DNA of 24,329 bases, from NCBI GenBank assembly GCA_038200275.1, contig JBBPYC010000040.1, positions 1 to 24,329 on the forward strand, written 5' to 3'. Under the pieces are notes generated by a model. The model saw only the letters and a program-made list of their open reading frames with translations. It made no database searches and was not told the origin of the DNA. Every line of letters begins with the position of its first letter. Within the stretch, counting starts at the first letter, position 1. Made by a program: the position numbers and the translations under genes. Origin of the DNA: JBBPYC01 sp038200275. GTDB taxonomy: Bacteria > Pseudomonadota > Gammaproteobacteria > Burkholderiales > Burkholderiaceae_C. Of this stretch, positions 14,932 to 22,538 are shown piece by piece.

Positions 14932-16472
14932 CCGACCGCCCCGCGCCGACTGCTGTCGCCACCACCAATCACCCGAAGAACGCCGTGGTGATCGGCGCCG
15001 GCTTCGGCGGCATTGCACTCGCGATCCGGCTGCAGGCCGGCGGCGTGCAGACCACACTGCTCGAAGCGCGTGACAAGCCCGGCGGGCGCGCCTACGTCTA
15101 CGAAGACGAAGGCTTCACGTTCGACGCCGGGCCCACCGTGATCACCGATCCGTCCGCACTCGAGGAACTGTTCACGTTGTGCGGGCGCAAGCTGTCGGAC
15201 TATGTCGAACTGCTGCCGGTGGCGCCGTTCTACCGGCTGTGCTGGGAAGACGGCTCGCACTTCGATTATGCGAACGATCAGGAAGCGCTGGATCGGCAAA
15301 TCCACGCGCGCAATCCGGCCGATGTGGCGGGCTATCAACGCTTTCTGGCCTATTCGAATGCAGTATTTGAGGAAGGGTATGTAAAGCTCGGCACGGTGCC
15401 GTTCCTGTCGTTTCGCAGCATGGTGCAGGCTGGCCCTGCGCTGGCCAAGCTGCAGGCGTGGCGCAGCGTCTACAGCATGGTTTCGCGCTTCATCGAGCAC
15501 GAGCAACTGCGGCAAGCGTTCTCGTTTCATTCCCTGCTGGTCGGCGGCAACCCGTTTGCCACGTCGTCGATCTACACGCTGATCCATGCGCTCGAGCGGC
15601 GCTGGGGCGTGTGGTTTCCGCGCGGCGGCACCGGGGCGTTGGTGCGCGGAATGGTTCGGCTGTTCGAGGACATCGGCGGCACGGTGCGACTGAACGCGCC
15701 GGTTGCGCGCATCGAACTCGACCACGGCCGTGCGCGTGGGGTGGTGCTGGCGGGCAGCGACGAACGCATTGCGGCCGATTCGGTGGCGTCGAACGCCGAC
15801 GTGGTTCGCACGTACGAGAAACTGCTCGGCCATGAGCCTCGGGGCCGCGCAGAAGCACGCAGGCTCAGCGGCAAACGCTTCAGCATGTCGCTCGTGGTGG
15901 TGCACTTCGGTCTGCGGCGCCCGCCCGGCGATCTACGCCACCACACGGTCTGCTTTGGTGCGCGCTACCGCGAATTGATCAGCGAGATCTTCGAAGGCCC
16001 GATGCCAGACGATTTTTCGCTGTATCTGCACGCGCCTTGCGTGACCGACCCGTCGCTTGCACCACCGGGTTGCTCAAGCCATTACGTGCTGGCGCCGGTG
16101 CCGCATCTGGGCGTGGCGCCGGTCGACTGGTCGATGCTCGGGCCGCAGTGGCGAGACCGCATCTTCGACTACCTGGAGGCGCGCTACTTGCCGGGCTTGC
16201 GTGCCGATCTGGTGACGAGCCGCGTGTTTACACCGGCCGATTTCGATCAGCAGCTCGATGCCCACCTCGGGTCTGCGTTCTCGCTGGAGCCGGTACTGCA
16301 GCAAAGCGCATGGTTTCGGCCGCACAACCGCGACTCGGCGATCGACAATCTCTACATCGTGGGCGCCGGCACGCACCCGGGCGCCGGCCTGCCTGGCGTC
16401 GTCGGCTCGGCCAAAGCGACCGCCGGGTTGATGCTCGAAGCGGCACACGGCCAAGTGAGTGCTGCGACATGA
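14928..16472 (+). CDS. crtI: Phytoene desaturase (lycopene-forming)
   Basis: CrtI is an FAD-dependent, membrane-associated desaturase that converts phytoene to lycopene in four steps. The 514-aa protein has the dinucleotide-binding motif VVIGAGFGGIALAIRL (about 20-35), LLEARDKPGGRAYVYED, FDAGPTVITDP, and FHSLLVGGNPFATSSIY. The C-terminal FAD motif LYIVGAGTHPGAGLPGVVGSAK is typical of CrtI. Its length is close to Pantoea CrtI (492 aa), with about ten extra N-terminal residues. Lycopene as the product is inferred from crtY downstream in the pathway. The start codon sits in an ATGA with the mini-ORF, and the stop overlaps the crtB ATG (ATGA, 16469-16472). Confidence 0.96.
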   Translation: MTDRPAPTAVATTNHPKNAVVIGAGFGGIALAIRLQAGGVQTTLLEARDKPGGRAYVYEDEGFTFDAGPTVITDPSALEELFTLCGRKLSDYVELLPVAPFYRLCWEDGSHFDYANDQEALDRQIHARNPADVAGYQRFLAYSNAVFEEGYVKLGTVPFLSFRSMVQAGPALAKLQAWRSVYSMVSRFIEHEQLRQAFSFHSLLVGGNPFATSSIYTLIHALERRWGVWFPRGGTGALVRGMVRLFEDIGGTVRLNAPVARIELDHGRARGVVLAGSDERIAADSVASNADVVRTYEKLLGHEPRGRAEARRLSGKRFSMSLVVVHFGLRRPPGDLRHHTVCFGARYRELISEIFEGPMPDDFSLYLHAPCVTDPSLAPPGCSSHYVLAPVPHLGVAPVDWSMLGPQWRDRIFDYLEARYLPGLRADLVTSRVFTPADFDQQLDAHLGSAFSLEPVLQQSAWFRPHNRDSAIDNLYIVGAGTHPGAGLPGVVGSAKATAGLMLEAAHGQVSAAT

Positions 16473-17437
16473 ACGACCGGGTCGACCCCGCGCTGATCGC
16501 ACATGCTGCACAGGCGATTGAGGCCGGCTCCAGCAGTTTCGCTGCGGCTGCCCGGCTGTTCGATGTGACCACGCGTGAGAGCACGCTGCTGCTCTATGCG
16601 TGGTGCCGGCATTGTGACGATGTGATCGATGCGCAGCAGTCCGGCCATGCCCGCGCATCCGATGCGTCGGTGGATGCTTCCATGGACACATCGGGCACGC
16701 CGCTCGCGCGGCTCACTGCGTTGGAAAGCGCCACCGCACGGGCCTGTGTCGGCACGCCCACTGCGCAAGACCCGGTGTTTACCGGTTTGGCCGAAGTGGT
16801 GCGACGCCACGGCCTGGAACATACGCTGCTGCAAGAACACTTGCGTGGCTTCCGGATGGACATTGAAGGCGCGCACTATCAGACGCTTGCCGACACCCTG
16901 CTCTACTGCTACCGCGTGGCCGGTGTGGTGGGACTCATGATGGCGCGCGTGATGGGCGTGCGCGATCCGGCGCTGCTGGACCGTGCATGCGATCTGGGCA
17001 TCGCGTTTCAGCTCACCAACATTGCACGCGACATCGTAGAAGACGCGGGCATTGGCCGCATCTATCTGCCGGCGGAGTGGTTGAGCGAAGCCGGCGTTGC
17101 GCCAGACCGCATCGACGAGCCCGATCACCGCGAGGCACTGGCGAACGTGGCCGCGCGGCTGGTCGAGGCTGCCGAGCCGTACTACACGTCGGCGCTTGCC
17201 GGCATCGGTGCACTGCCTCTGCGCTCTGCCTGGTCGATCGCAACCGCGCGCGGCGTGTACCGTGCAATTGGCCGCCATGTAAAAGCCCGCGGCGGTCATG
17301 CCTGGGATGCGCGCGTAGCAACCAGCGGGCTGGAGAAAATCTGGCTCACCGCGCGCGGCGGTGCGGTGGCGTTGGCCACCCGTGCTGGCAGCTCCCCACA
17401 GCGCGCTGACAGCCTCTGGCAGCGGCCGAAGGAGTAA
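16469..17437 (+). CDS. crtB: Phytoene synthase
   Basis: CrtB joins two GGPP molecules head to head through prephytoene diphosphate to give 15-cis-phytoene. The 322-aa protein has both Mg-diphosphate motifs, YAWCRHCDDVID (D50/D54) and LTNIARDIVED (D188/D192), plus LRGFRMDIEG and GRIYLPAEWL. Between about residues 57 and 78 there is a Ser/Asp/Ala-rich stretch (ASDASVDASMDTSG) that is not conserved and may be a surface loop expanded by local repetition. The ATG overlaps the crtI stop in ATGA, so translation is probably coupled; open frame upstream belongs to crtI in another frame. It converges on crtZ with 16 bp between stops. Confidence 0.96.
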   Translation: MNDRVDPALIAHAAQAIEAGSSSFAAAARLFDVTTRESTLLLYAWCRHCDDVIDAQQSGHARASDASVDASMDTSGTPLARLTALESATARACVGTPTAQDPVFTGLAEVVRRHGLEHTLLQEHLRGFRMDIEGAHYQTLADTLLYCYRVAGVVGLMMARVMGVRDPALLDRACDLGIAFQLTNIARDIVEDAGIGRIYLPAEWLSEAGVAPDRIDEPDHREALANVAARLVEAAEPYYTSALAGIGALPLRSAWSIATARGVYRAIGRHVKARGGHAWDARVATSGLEKIWLTARGGAVALATRAGSSPQRADSLWQRPKE

Positions 17438-17453
17438 AAGCCGATCAGGGTGC

Positions 17454-17978
17454 TCAGGACGATGAAGCGTGCATCGGCGGGTCAACCGCCTGTTGACCGG
17501 CCAGCCCATTGCGTCGCATTCGAATCGACCGCACCAGTGCCGCCAATTGCGGCTGTGAAGGTGCCCACAAGAAACCGAACGACACCCCGTCGTCCTGCGT
17601 CGGCACGGCATGGTGCAGGCGATGCGCCTGCACCAGCCGCTTGAAGTAGCCGCTCTTGGGCTGGACCTTGAACGGCCAGCGTCCATGCACGAGACCGTCG
17701 TGCGCAACGAAATACAGCAGGCCATAACCTGCCATGCCCGCGCCGATCCACTGCAACGGCCAGACGCCCCGCGTGCCGAACCAGATCAACGCGATCGACA
17801 CGCCAGCGAACACGAACGCGAACAAGTCGTTCTTTTCGAACCAACCGGTGCGTTTGGCGTGGTGCGACGCATGCCAGCCCCAGCCGAAGCCATGCATCAC
17901 GTACTTGTGCGAAGCCCAGGCCACCCATTCCATGGCAGCAATGGTTGCGAGCACGATTAAACCGTCCATTAATTGCAT
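17454..17978 (-). CDS. crtZ: Beta-carotene 3-hydroxylase
   Basis: CrtZ is an integral membrane non-heme di-iron hydroxylase that adds 3-hydroxyls to beta-carotene through cryptoxanthin to zeaxanthin. The 174-aa protein carries the fatty-acid-hydroxylase histidine set: HKYVMH (H24, H29), WHASHH (H36, H39, H40), HDGLVH (H93, H98) and HRLHH (H119, H122, H123). Hydrophobic segments lie at about 5-22, 53-67 and 75-92. The length matches Pantoea CrtZ (about 175 aa). The ATG sits inside a perfect inverted repeat and has no visible ribosome site. It is 55 bp downstream of the acyl-CoA synthetase gene on the same strand, so it might be read through from that operon as well as from its own promoter. 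Confidence 0.95.
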   Translation of the reverse strand: MQLMDGLIVLATIAAMEWVAWASHKYVMHGFGWGWHASHHAKRTGWFEKNDLFAFVFAGVSIALIWFGTRGVWPLQWIGAGMAGYGLLYFVAHDGLVHGRWPFKVQPKSGYFKRLVQAHRLHHAVPTQDDGVSFGFLWAPSQPQLAALVRSIRMRRNGLAGQQAVDPPMHASSS

Positions 17979-17988
17979 GAATGCAATT
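17971..17988. promoter_or_regulatory. Inverted repeat over the crtZ start codon
   Basis: AATTGCAT-GA-ATGCAATT is a perfect 8-bp inverted repeat with a 2-bp centre, AT-rich in a GC-rich setting. The crtZ ATG (17978-17976, minus strand) is inside the left arm. Its size and symmetry suit a dimeric repressor operator. As RNA the loop would be too tight for a full stem. No regulator gene for it was seen in the cluster. Confidence 0.45.
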
Positions 17989-18033
17989 GTGCCGAAGCCC
18001 TGTCGGGCATGTCGAAGCGCGGCTATTTGCTAT

Positions 18034-20157
18034 CTAATTGGTAGCTACAGACAAATCAGCAATCTGCGTTTCAACCGTTTTTCGCTCGATCAGGGCATCC
18101 AGCACGACCACGCCCTCGCCGTCCGCGCCGACCAGCACGGGGTTCAGGTCGATTGAAGCGATCGCGTGTTGCATCGCAACCGCCAATTGCCCAAGCTGGA
18201 CGACGAGACGCGCCAGCGCACCGATGTCCAGCGGCGGATCGCTCCGCACGCCGCCGAGCAACGGTGCCATGCGCAGGCCGCGCAGCGCTGAAACCACCTG
18301 CTCCACATCGAATGGTGGCAGCATTACCGCCACATCAGGCATCGCTTCCACGTATTTGCCGCCGTCGCCGACCACCACGACCGGGCCGAACGCGGGATCC
18401 AGCCGCGCGCCGATCATGAATTCGTGCTGGCCTTTGCGCATCGCTGCCACGATCACGCCCTGCTGCGCCGCACCAAGCTGCGCGAGCTTGGTCCATTGCC
18501 GATCGAAGTGACTCGCTGCGTCCTTGCCGCTGCCGACGTTGAGTGCGACCAGCCCATGCTCCGACTTGTGTGGCACATCGGAGGAGCAAGCCTTGACGAC
18601 GACGGGCCCGCCGATCTGCGCCCACGCCGCGGCCGCTTCTGCTGCGGTGGCGCAAAGCCGATGCTCAACCACTGGCATGTCGAACGCTGCGAGCAGCGCG
18701 AGGCTCTGCGCTTCGTTCAGAAAACGGCTTTCGCCGGGCGGCAACTCAGGCGCTGGCATCGAAGGCCACGCTCCCGGTATCTGCTCCATCAATGCGGTGC
18801 GCGCTGCCAGTTGCGACAGCGTCTGCAACGCATCGTGCTCATTCACGAACGTCGGGATGCCGAGTCGCCGAAATGGCGCTGCCACCGATTGCTGCCAGGC
18901 GGCCACCACCACCGGTTTGCCCGTGCGCTTCTCGAACGCGGCGGTGTCGCGCGCGAACGCGTCGACGTCATAACCAGCGCCAGCAACCGGGATGTGGACG
19001 AACAGCAGATCGGCCGCCGGATCGCGTGCAAGCGGCGGCAGCACTTCGCCGAACAGACCGCTGTTGGACAGCAACGCGGCCGTGATGTCGATGGGGTTGG
19101 TGGCGGTCGCAAAGCCCGGCAGCCTGGCGGCCACGTCGGCACGCGTTGAAGTCGATAGTTCGGCCAGCGGCAGGCCGAAGCCGGCGGCTGTGTCGGCGCC
19201 CATCACGCAACTTGCGCCCGAGTTGCTGACGATCACGAGCTTCCGGCCCGCCGGGCGCCAGCCCTTCAAAAACACTTCGGCGGCCAGCGCCTGGGCATGC
19301 GGATCGCGCACCCGCAAGATGCCGTGCTGACGGAAAAACGCATCGACCGTGCGGTCCTCGTTGGCGAGCGATCCGGTGTGCGAGGCAGCGGCCAACTGGC
19401 CAGCAGCGGTGCGCCCAGCCTTGACCGCAAGGATTGGCAGGTCGCGTTCGCGCGCATAGGCCGCCGTGCGCGCCAGCAGCGCGGGGTTGGCGACGCTTTC
19501 CATGTAGAGCAGCAACAGTCGCACGTCCGGGTCGTGCGCGACGGCCCAGGCCAGATCGGCCACCGAAACGTCCGCTTCATTGCCGGTTGCGTGCACGTGC
19601 CGCACCCCCAAGCCGCGCGCGCGCAGCAGCCCGTAAATCATCGCGCTCATGCCGCCACTCTGGCTCACCACCGCCACCGGGCCGTCCTGCGGTGGTGCCT
19701 CGACGAACATGGTGGAGAAGCTCGCGATCGCGCCAGTGCCGAAATTCGCCAGGCCTTGTGTGTTCGGGCCAAAGAGCCGCATGCCGGCCGCACGAGCCGT
19801 GCTCACCATTGCTTGCTGCACCGCAAGCCCAGCCGCGCCCATCTCACCAAAGCCCGAGGCCACCACGACGACCGACTTCACGCCCCGCGCTGCGCACTGA
19901 GCCACTGCATCAACGGCCTGCTGACCGCCAACGATCACTACCACCAGATCGGGCGCCTCAGGCAGCGCATCCAACGTGGCAAAGCACGGAAGCCCCTGCA
20001 CTTCCGTGCGCGCAGGGTTGATCGGGTACACCGCGCCGCGGTAGCCGCAGCGCTGCATGTAGTGGATCGGCCGCCCACCGATCTTGTGCGGGTTCTCAGA
20101 CGCGCCGATGACAGCAACCGAGCGCGGGTTGAGCGCAGATTCAAGCAGATCCGACAT
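18034..20157 (-). CDS. NDP-forming acyl-CoA synthetase (ACD family)
   Basis: A 707-aa fused acyl-CoA synthetase of the ADP-forming type, expected to activate an organic acid with ATP and CoA. The N-terminal CoA-binding Rossmann domain begins SVAVIGASENPHKIGGRP. A succinyl-CoA-ligase-like domain includes VAVVSQSGGMS and the active-site His of AASHTGSLA (H260), which is phosphorylated in the family. The C-terminal ATP-grasp domain shows FDMPVVEHRLC, VVKACSSDVPHKSEHGLV, FMIGARLDPAFGPVVVVGDGG and SIDLNPVLV. The start at ATG 20157 is 11 bp after the receptor gene stop. The substrate cannot be read from sequence. As the last gene of the five-gene set, it is the likely CoA-activating step for whatever the receptor binds. 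Confidence 0.92.
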   Translation of the reverse strand: MSDLLESALNPRSVAVIGASENPHKIGGRPIHYMQRCGYRGAVYPINPARTEVQGLPCFATLDALPEAPDLVVVIVGGQQAVDAVAQCAARGVKSVVVVASGFGEMGAAGLAVQQAMVSTARAAGMRLFGPNTQGLANFGTGAIASFSTMFVEAPPQDGPVAVVSQSGGMSAMIYGLLRARGLGVRHVHATGNEADVSVADLAWAVAHDPDVRLLLLYMESVANPALLARTAAYARERDLPILAVKAGRTAAGQLAAASHTGSLANEDRTVDAFFRQHGILRVRDPHAQALAAEVFLKGWRPAGRKLVIVSNSGASCVMGADTAAGFGLPLAELSTSTRADVAARLPGFATATNPIDITAALLSNSGLFGEVLPPLARDPAADLLFVHIPVAGAGYDVDAFARDTAAFEKRTGKPVVVAAWQQSVAAPFRRLGIPTFVNEHDALQTLSQLAARTALMEQIPGAWPSMPAPELPPGESRFLNEAQSLALLAAFDMPVVEHRLCATAAEAAAAWAQIGGPVVVKACSSDVPHKSEHGLVALNVGSGKDAASHFDRQWTKLAQLGAAQQGVIVAAMRKGQHEFMIGARLDPAFGPVVVVGDGGKYVEAMPDVAVMLPPFDVEQVVSALRGLRMAPLLGGVRSDPPLDIGALARLVVQLGQLAVAMQHAIASIDLNPVLVGADGEGVVVLDALIERKTVETQIADLSVATN

Positions 20158-20168
20158 GCTGGGCGGCT

Positions 20169-21179
20169 TCAGCTCGGCTGGATATTGGCGGCCCGCACCA
20201 CGCCGGCCCACTTCTCGATTTCGGCATGCAGCATCTTGCCGAACTGCTGCGGCGACGTCGGCATCGCTTCGGCGCCGGCGTCATACAGGCGCTGCTTGAC
20301 CGCCGCATCATTGAGCGCAGTGCCTATATCGGTGCTCAACCGCGCAACGAGATCGGCTGGTGTGCCCGCCGGCACCACGAACGCGGCCCACGAATAGGCT
20401 TCGTAGCCGGGCAGGCCCGACTCGGCCACCGTCGGCACATCGGGCAGTAACGCAGACCGCTGGCTGCCGGCCACCGCAATTGCGCGCACTTTGCCGGCCT
20501 TGATCTGCGGCAGCGCGGTCGGTGCGTCGCTGAACATGAACTGGACCTGGCCACCGAGCAAGTCGGTCATGGCCGGCGCGCTGCCTTTGTACGGCACGTG
20601 CAGCAGCTTGGTGCCGGCCTGCATGTTGAACAGTTCGCCGGCCAAGTGCGTGCCGCCGCCGTTGCCGGCCGAACCGAAGCTAAGCGTGCCTGGCGACTGT
20701 TTGTCCAATGCAATCACGTCGGTCACCGTCTTCACCGGCACCGACGGGTGGGCGACCAGCACGATCGGAAACATCGCACCGAAGGTGACCGGAGCGAAGT
20801 CTTTTTCGATGTCGTAAGGCAGCTTGGGCTGCAGGCTCGGCAGCACCGCGTGATGGATGCTGCAAACGAACACGCTGTAGCCATCGGCCGGCAATTTTGA
20901 CGCGATCTCCGCGCCCACGATGCCGCCCGCACCCGCGCGGTTGTCGACGACCGCACGTTGCCCCCACGCCTGCGACAACTGCTGCGCGACCGCGCGGCCG
21001 ACAGTGTCGACCGGACCACCGGCAGGAAACGGCACGACGAACTTGAGTGGCCGCGACGGATAAGCGGGCTGCTGCGCCCACGCGGGCCAGGCAACCGTTG
21101 CCAGCGCCACGCCGGCACCACCGAGCAAACTGCGGCGATGCAGTGCCAAACGATTGAGATCGACCTTCAAAGGGTTCAA
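20169..21179 (-). CDS. Bug-family solute-binding receptor (TctC-like)
   Basis: A 336-aa periplasmic binding protein of the Bug/TctC family, which in tripartite tricarboxylate transporters captures carboxylates. A signal peptide is evident: twin Arg (HRRSLLGGAG, possibly Tat), hydrophobic stretch and AWA-QQ cut. The mature part has the family blocks YPSRPLKFVVPFPAGGPVDT, VVDNRAGAGGIVGAE, PYDIEKDFAPVT, HVPYKGSAPAMTDLLGGQV and LLPDVPTVAESGLPGYE. I chose the TTG start at 21179 because AGGAG lies six bases upstream, an unusual but well-supported start. No TctA or TctB membrane genes are nearby, so it is an orphan receptor, as many Bug proteins are. It sits between the hydratase and synthetase genes, suggesting it binds their pathway substrate. 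Confidence 0.92.
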   Translation of the reverse strand: MNPLKVDLNRLALHRRSLLGGAGVALATVAWPAWAQQPAYPSRPLKFVVPFPAGGPVDTVGRAVAQQLSQAWGQRAVVDNRAGAGGIVGAEIASKLPADGYSVFVCSIHHAVLPSLQPKLPYDIEKDFAPVTFGAMFPIVLVAHPSVPVKTVTDVIALDKQSPGTLSFGSAGNGGGTHLAGELFNMQAGTKLLHVPYKGSAPAMTDLLGGQVQFMFSDAPTALPQIKAGKVRAIAVAGSQRSALLPDVPTVAESGLPGYEAYSWAAFVVPAGTPADLVARLSTDIGTALNDAAVKQRLYDAGAEAMPTSPQQFGKMLHAEIEKWAGVVRAANIQPS

Positions 21180-21206
21180 GAAAAGCTCCTGCTGATGGAA
21201 ATTGCT

Positions 21207-22085
21207 CTACCGACTGAATACCGCGTGACCGTGGTCGAGCACCACCCGGTCACTGCCCACACTGAGCACCCGGAAGCGCACTTCATTGCTGTCTTCATGC
21301 AGTTCGACCCGCAACGTCTCACCCGGGAACACGGGCGCAGAGAACCGCGCAAACAGGCGCCGCAGCCGCGCCGGATCGCTGTCGGCACAAGCGCCGAGCA
21401 GCACATGGCCGACGATGCCCCAGGTGCACAGGCCGTGCAGGATGGGCCGATCGAAACCGGCCGCGCGTGCGGTCTGCGGATCTGAGTGCAACGGGTTGCG
21501 GTCGCCGCACAGCCGATACAACAACGCCTGCTGCGGCAGCGTGGCAACCTCGATCACCTGCGTCGGTGCGGCGGTCGGCACCGGCTGTGACGGCGACGCT
21601 GCGGTGTCCCCGGGGTGGGTCTCGGTCGCAAAACCGCCGTTGCCACGCGCGAACGTGCTGTGTGTGACGGTGGCGAGCAATGTGCCAGTGTGGGCTTCGA
21701 ACAGCTCCTTGTCGTAGGTCACGACGGCACCCCGCCCCGGGCCCTTGTCGACGATGCGCGTGATGCGGTGCTTGGCTCGCACGGTGCCAGCCGCAGGGAT
21801 CGGCGCATGCCAGACGACACCTTCTTCGCCGTGCACGATCTTGCTGAAGTCGATGCCGGTGGTCGGATCGCGCATCCAGGAACCCGGATAGCCGAGCACC
21901 ACAGCCATCGTCGGCAATGCGAGTGGCATGCCGTCCGCATCGTCGCTGAGAAAACGCAACTGCTGCGGATCGATCGGGTTGGACCCCAAGCCAAGCGCAA
22001 GTGCATACCGCACACTGTCATCTGTGCTGTACTGCTGCACGATGTCGTCGAAGACCCAGGCTTTCAGCGCGGCGTAGTCGATCAC
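21207..22085 (-). CDS. MaoC-type enoyl-CoA hydratase, double hot-dog
   Basis: A 292-aa protein with two hot-dog repeats. The C-terminal half has the hydratase-2 motif YRLCGDRNPLHSDP followed by AGFDRPILHGLCTWG, with catalytic Asp195 and His200. The N-terminal half is a degenerate hot-dog (PTMAVVLGYPGSW, VHGEEGVVWHAPIPAAG). It should hydrate a 2-enoyl-CoA to the (R)-3-hydroxyacyl-CoA, and its nearest known relatives include the multifunctional peroxisomal and steroid side-chain hydratases. The start is GTG 22085, preceded by GAGG at good spacing (minus strand). A Pro/Thr-rich linker around residues 157-175 joins the halves. It lies between the DUF35 gene and the receptor gene, consistent with a hydration step supplying the thiolase-fold partner. 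Confidence 0.9.
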   Translation of the reverse strand: MIDYAALKAWVFDDIVQQYSTDDSVRYALALGLGSNPIDPQQLRFLSDDADGMPLALPTMAVVLGYPGSWMRDPTTGIDFSKIVHGEEGVVWHAPIPAAGTVRAKHRITRIVDKGPGRGAVVTYDKELFEAHTGTLLATVTHSTFARGNGGFATETHPGDTAASPSQPVPTAAPTQVIEVATLPQQALLYRLCGDRNPLHSDPQTARAAGFDRPILHGLCTWGIVGHVLLGACADSDPARLRRLFARFSAPVFPGETLRVELHEDSNEVRFRVLSVGSDRVVLDHGHAVFSR

Positions 22086-22145
22086 GGGAACTACCTCAAT
22101 TTCTTGGTTGTTTTGGGATGCAGGTCAGTCAGCGTGTCGCATCGT

Positions 22146-22538
22146 TCAGTCTGCTGCGGGCTCAAACCGGACCAGCGTGCGGCCGTCGTGCTCGAAAAAG
22201 TGGGCCGCCACGCGGTCGCCGATTTTTGCGCCGACCGTGCCGTGCGCCATCAGCCGCGGGCCTTCATCGAGCTCGGCAATCACCAGGGTGTACGGCGCCA
22301 GCGCACGAAATGCGTCCGACGGGGCACGTGACACGACCGTCACCGCGTACAGCCGCGCGGTGCCGACCGCCGTCTCCCACTTCAATCGGTCCGAGCCGCA
22401 GTGGGTACAGGCATAGCGGGCGAGCGACTGAGATTGGTTGCAAGCGGTGCAACGTTGATAGCGCAATTGCTGTTGTCGCAGGCCCTTCAGAAATGGTGCG
22501 GCCAGCGCGGCGCCGATTGGTTCGTCGTTCAGGCTCAT
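22146..22538 (-). CDS. DUF35 zinc-ribbon/OB-fold acyl-CoA-binding protein
   Basis: A 130-aa protein with an N-terminal rubredoxin-like zinc ribbon (C30, C33, C44, C47, in RCTACNQ and ACTHCGS) and a C-terminal OB fold (TARLYAVTVVSRAP, YTLVIAELDEGPRLMAHG). Such proteins partner thiolase-fold enzymes, for example the DUF35 domain of ChsH2 with the aldolase Ltp2, where they are needed for activity. The ATG at 22538 overlaps the stop of the thiolase-like gene (ATGA) and has GAGG eight bases upstream, so equal expression of the two partners is likely. An open upstream extension in the same frame is within the thiolase gene and is not conserved. Confidence 0.92.
   Translation of the reverse strand: MSLNDEPIGAALAAPFLKGLRQQQLRYQRCTACNQSQSLARYACTHCGSDRLKWETAVGTARLYAVTVVSRAPSDAFRALAPYTLVIAELDEGPRLMAHGTVGAKIGDRVAAHFFEHDGRTLVRFEPAAD

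Noticed and set aside
16037..16468. In-frame extension upstream of crtB
   Set aside because: This stretch is the end of crtI read in another frame. The conserved CrtB sequence begins at the ATG in the ATGA overlap.
19297..20397. Plus-strand frame of 366 codons
   Set aside because: It is antisense to the acyl-CoA synthetase and receptor genes. The His/Arg-rich translation is typical of a shadow frame.
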